From an uncultured bacterium (GTDB lineage: Bacteria > Patescibacteria > JAEDAM01 > Absconditabacterales > Absconditicoccaceae): a DNA stretch of 7,388 nt. The notes beneath the pieces are model-generated. The model searched no databases and had not been told where the DNA came from. It saw only the letters and a program-made list of their open reading frames with translations. A program made the position numbers and the translations under genes. The stretch lies in NCBI GenBank assembly GCA_937950065.1, contig CALFEN010000219.1, positions 1-7,388 on the forward strand, given 5' to 3'. Positions 7,342 to 7,388 of this stretch are shown here, one piece after another (position 1 is the first letter of the stretch; every line of letters starts with the position of its first letter).

Positions 7342-7388
7342 AGATCGGAAGAGCGTCGTGTAGGGAAAGAGTGTAGATCTCGGTGGTC
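7342..7388. other. Illumina TruSeq adapter, sequencing artefact
   Basis: The last 47 bases begin AGATCGGAAGAGCGTCG and continue exactly as the reverse complement of the Illumina TruSeq universal adapter. The GC content jumps against the AT-rich contig. Translated in frame it adds a spurious tail (RSEERRVGKECRSRW), a known contaminant C-terminus in protein databases. It is not genomic, and the gene it interrupts is truncated by it. Confidence 0.98.

Noticed and set aside
1..7388. CRISPR arrays, tRNA or rRNA genes, insertion sequences, terminators
   Set aside because: I found no spaced direct repeats, cloverleaf, rRNA-like GC-rich stretch, transposase motifs or GC hairpin followed by T-tract.

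Overview
The window reads sensibly only if TGA is a sense codon. One frame on the + strand runs from an ATG at 496 to the end of the window with no TAA or TAG. It contains about 93 in-frame TGA codons by hand count, and these fall where glycine is expected. UGA-to-glycine is the established code of the candidate phyla Absconditabacteria (SR1) and Gracilibacteria (BD1-5) in the CPR/Patescibacteria. The very AT-rich composition fits. Under the standard bacterial code the region falls apart into short, meaningless ORFs. The same frame has 15 CGA/CGG codons and no CGT or CGC, which raises the possibility that CGA/CGG mean Trp, as in the Absconditabacterales code, and so favours SR1 over Gracilibacteria. 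The source is most likely an assembled metagenomic or single-cell contig.

Layout: (1) 1-180, minus strand: the first 60 codons of a divergent gene, visible only with TGA=Gly, whose 3' end lies off the window. (2) 181-495: a very AT-rich divergent intergenic region with a sigma70-like promoter for each gene, both using a TTGATT -35 and a TATAAT -10, and a small perfect dyad between them. (3) 496-7341, plus strand: one giant exported-protein gene of at least 2282 codons, 3' truncated. (4) 7342-7388: Illumina TruSeq adapter, not genome.

The giant protein has a signal peptide with a VNA-E cleavage site. An N-terminal alpha/beta domain follows that faintly resembles the gingipain (peptidase C25) fold. 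Next come an Asp/Gly-rich stretch written partly with runs of TGA codons, an isolated Ca-binding loop, a Ser/Thr-rich linker, Cys pairs suggesting disulfides, at least two Ig-like beta-sandwich segments, and near the C-terminal end three FG-GAP/VCBS-type Ca-binding beta-propeller repeats. This is the architecture of a large cell-surface or secreted adhesin-like protein. In an episymbiotic CPR bacterium it could act in host-cell contact, but that role is inference. The last bases are sequencing adapter, so the true C-terminus and any surface anchor are unknown.
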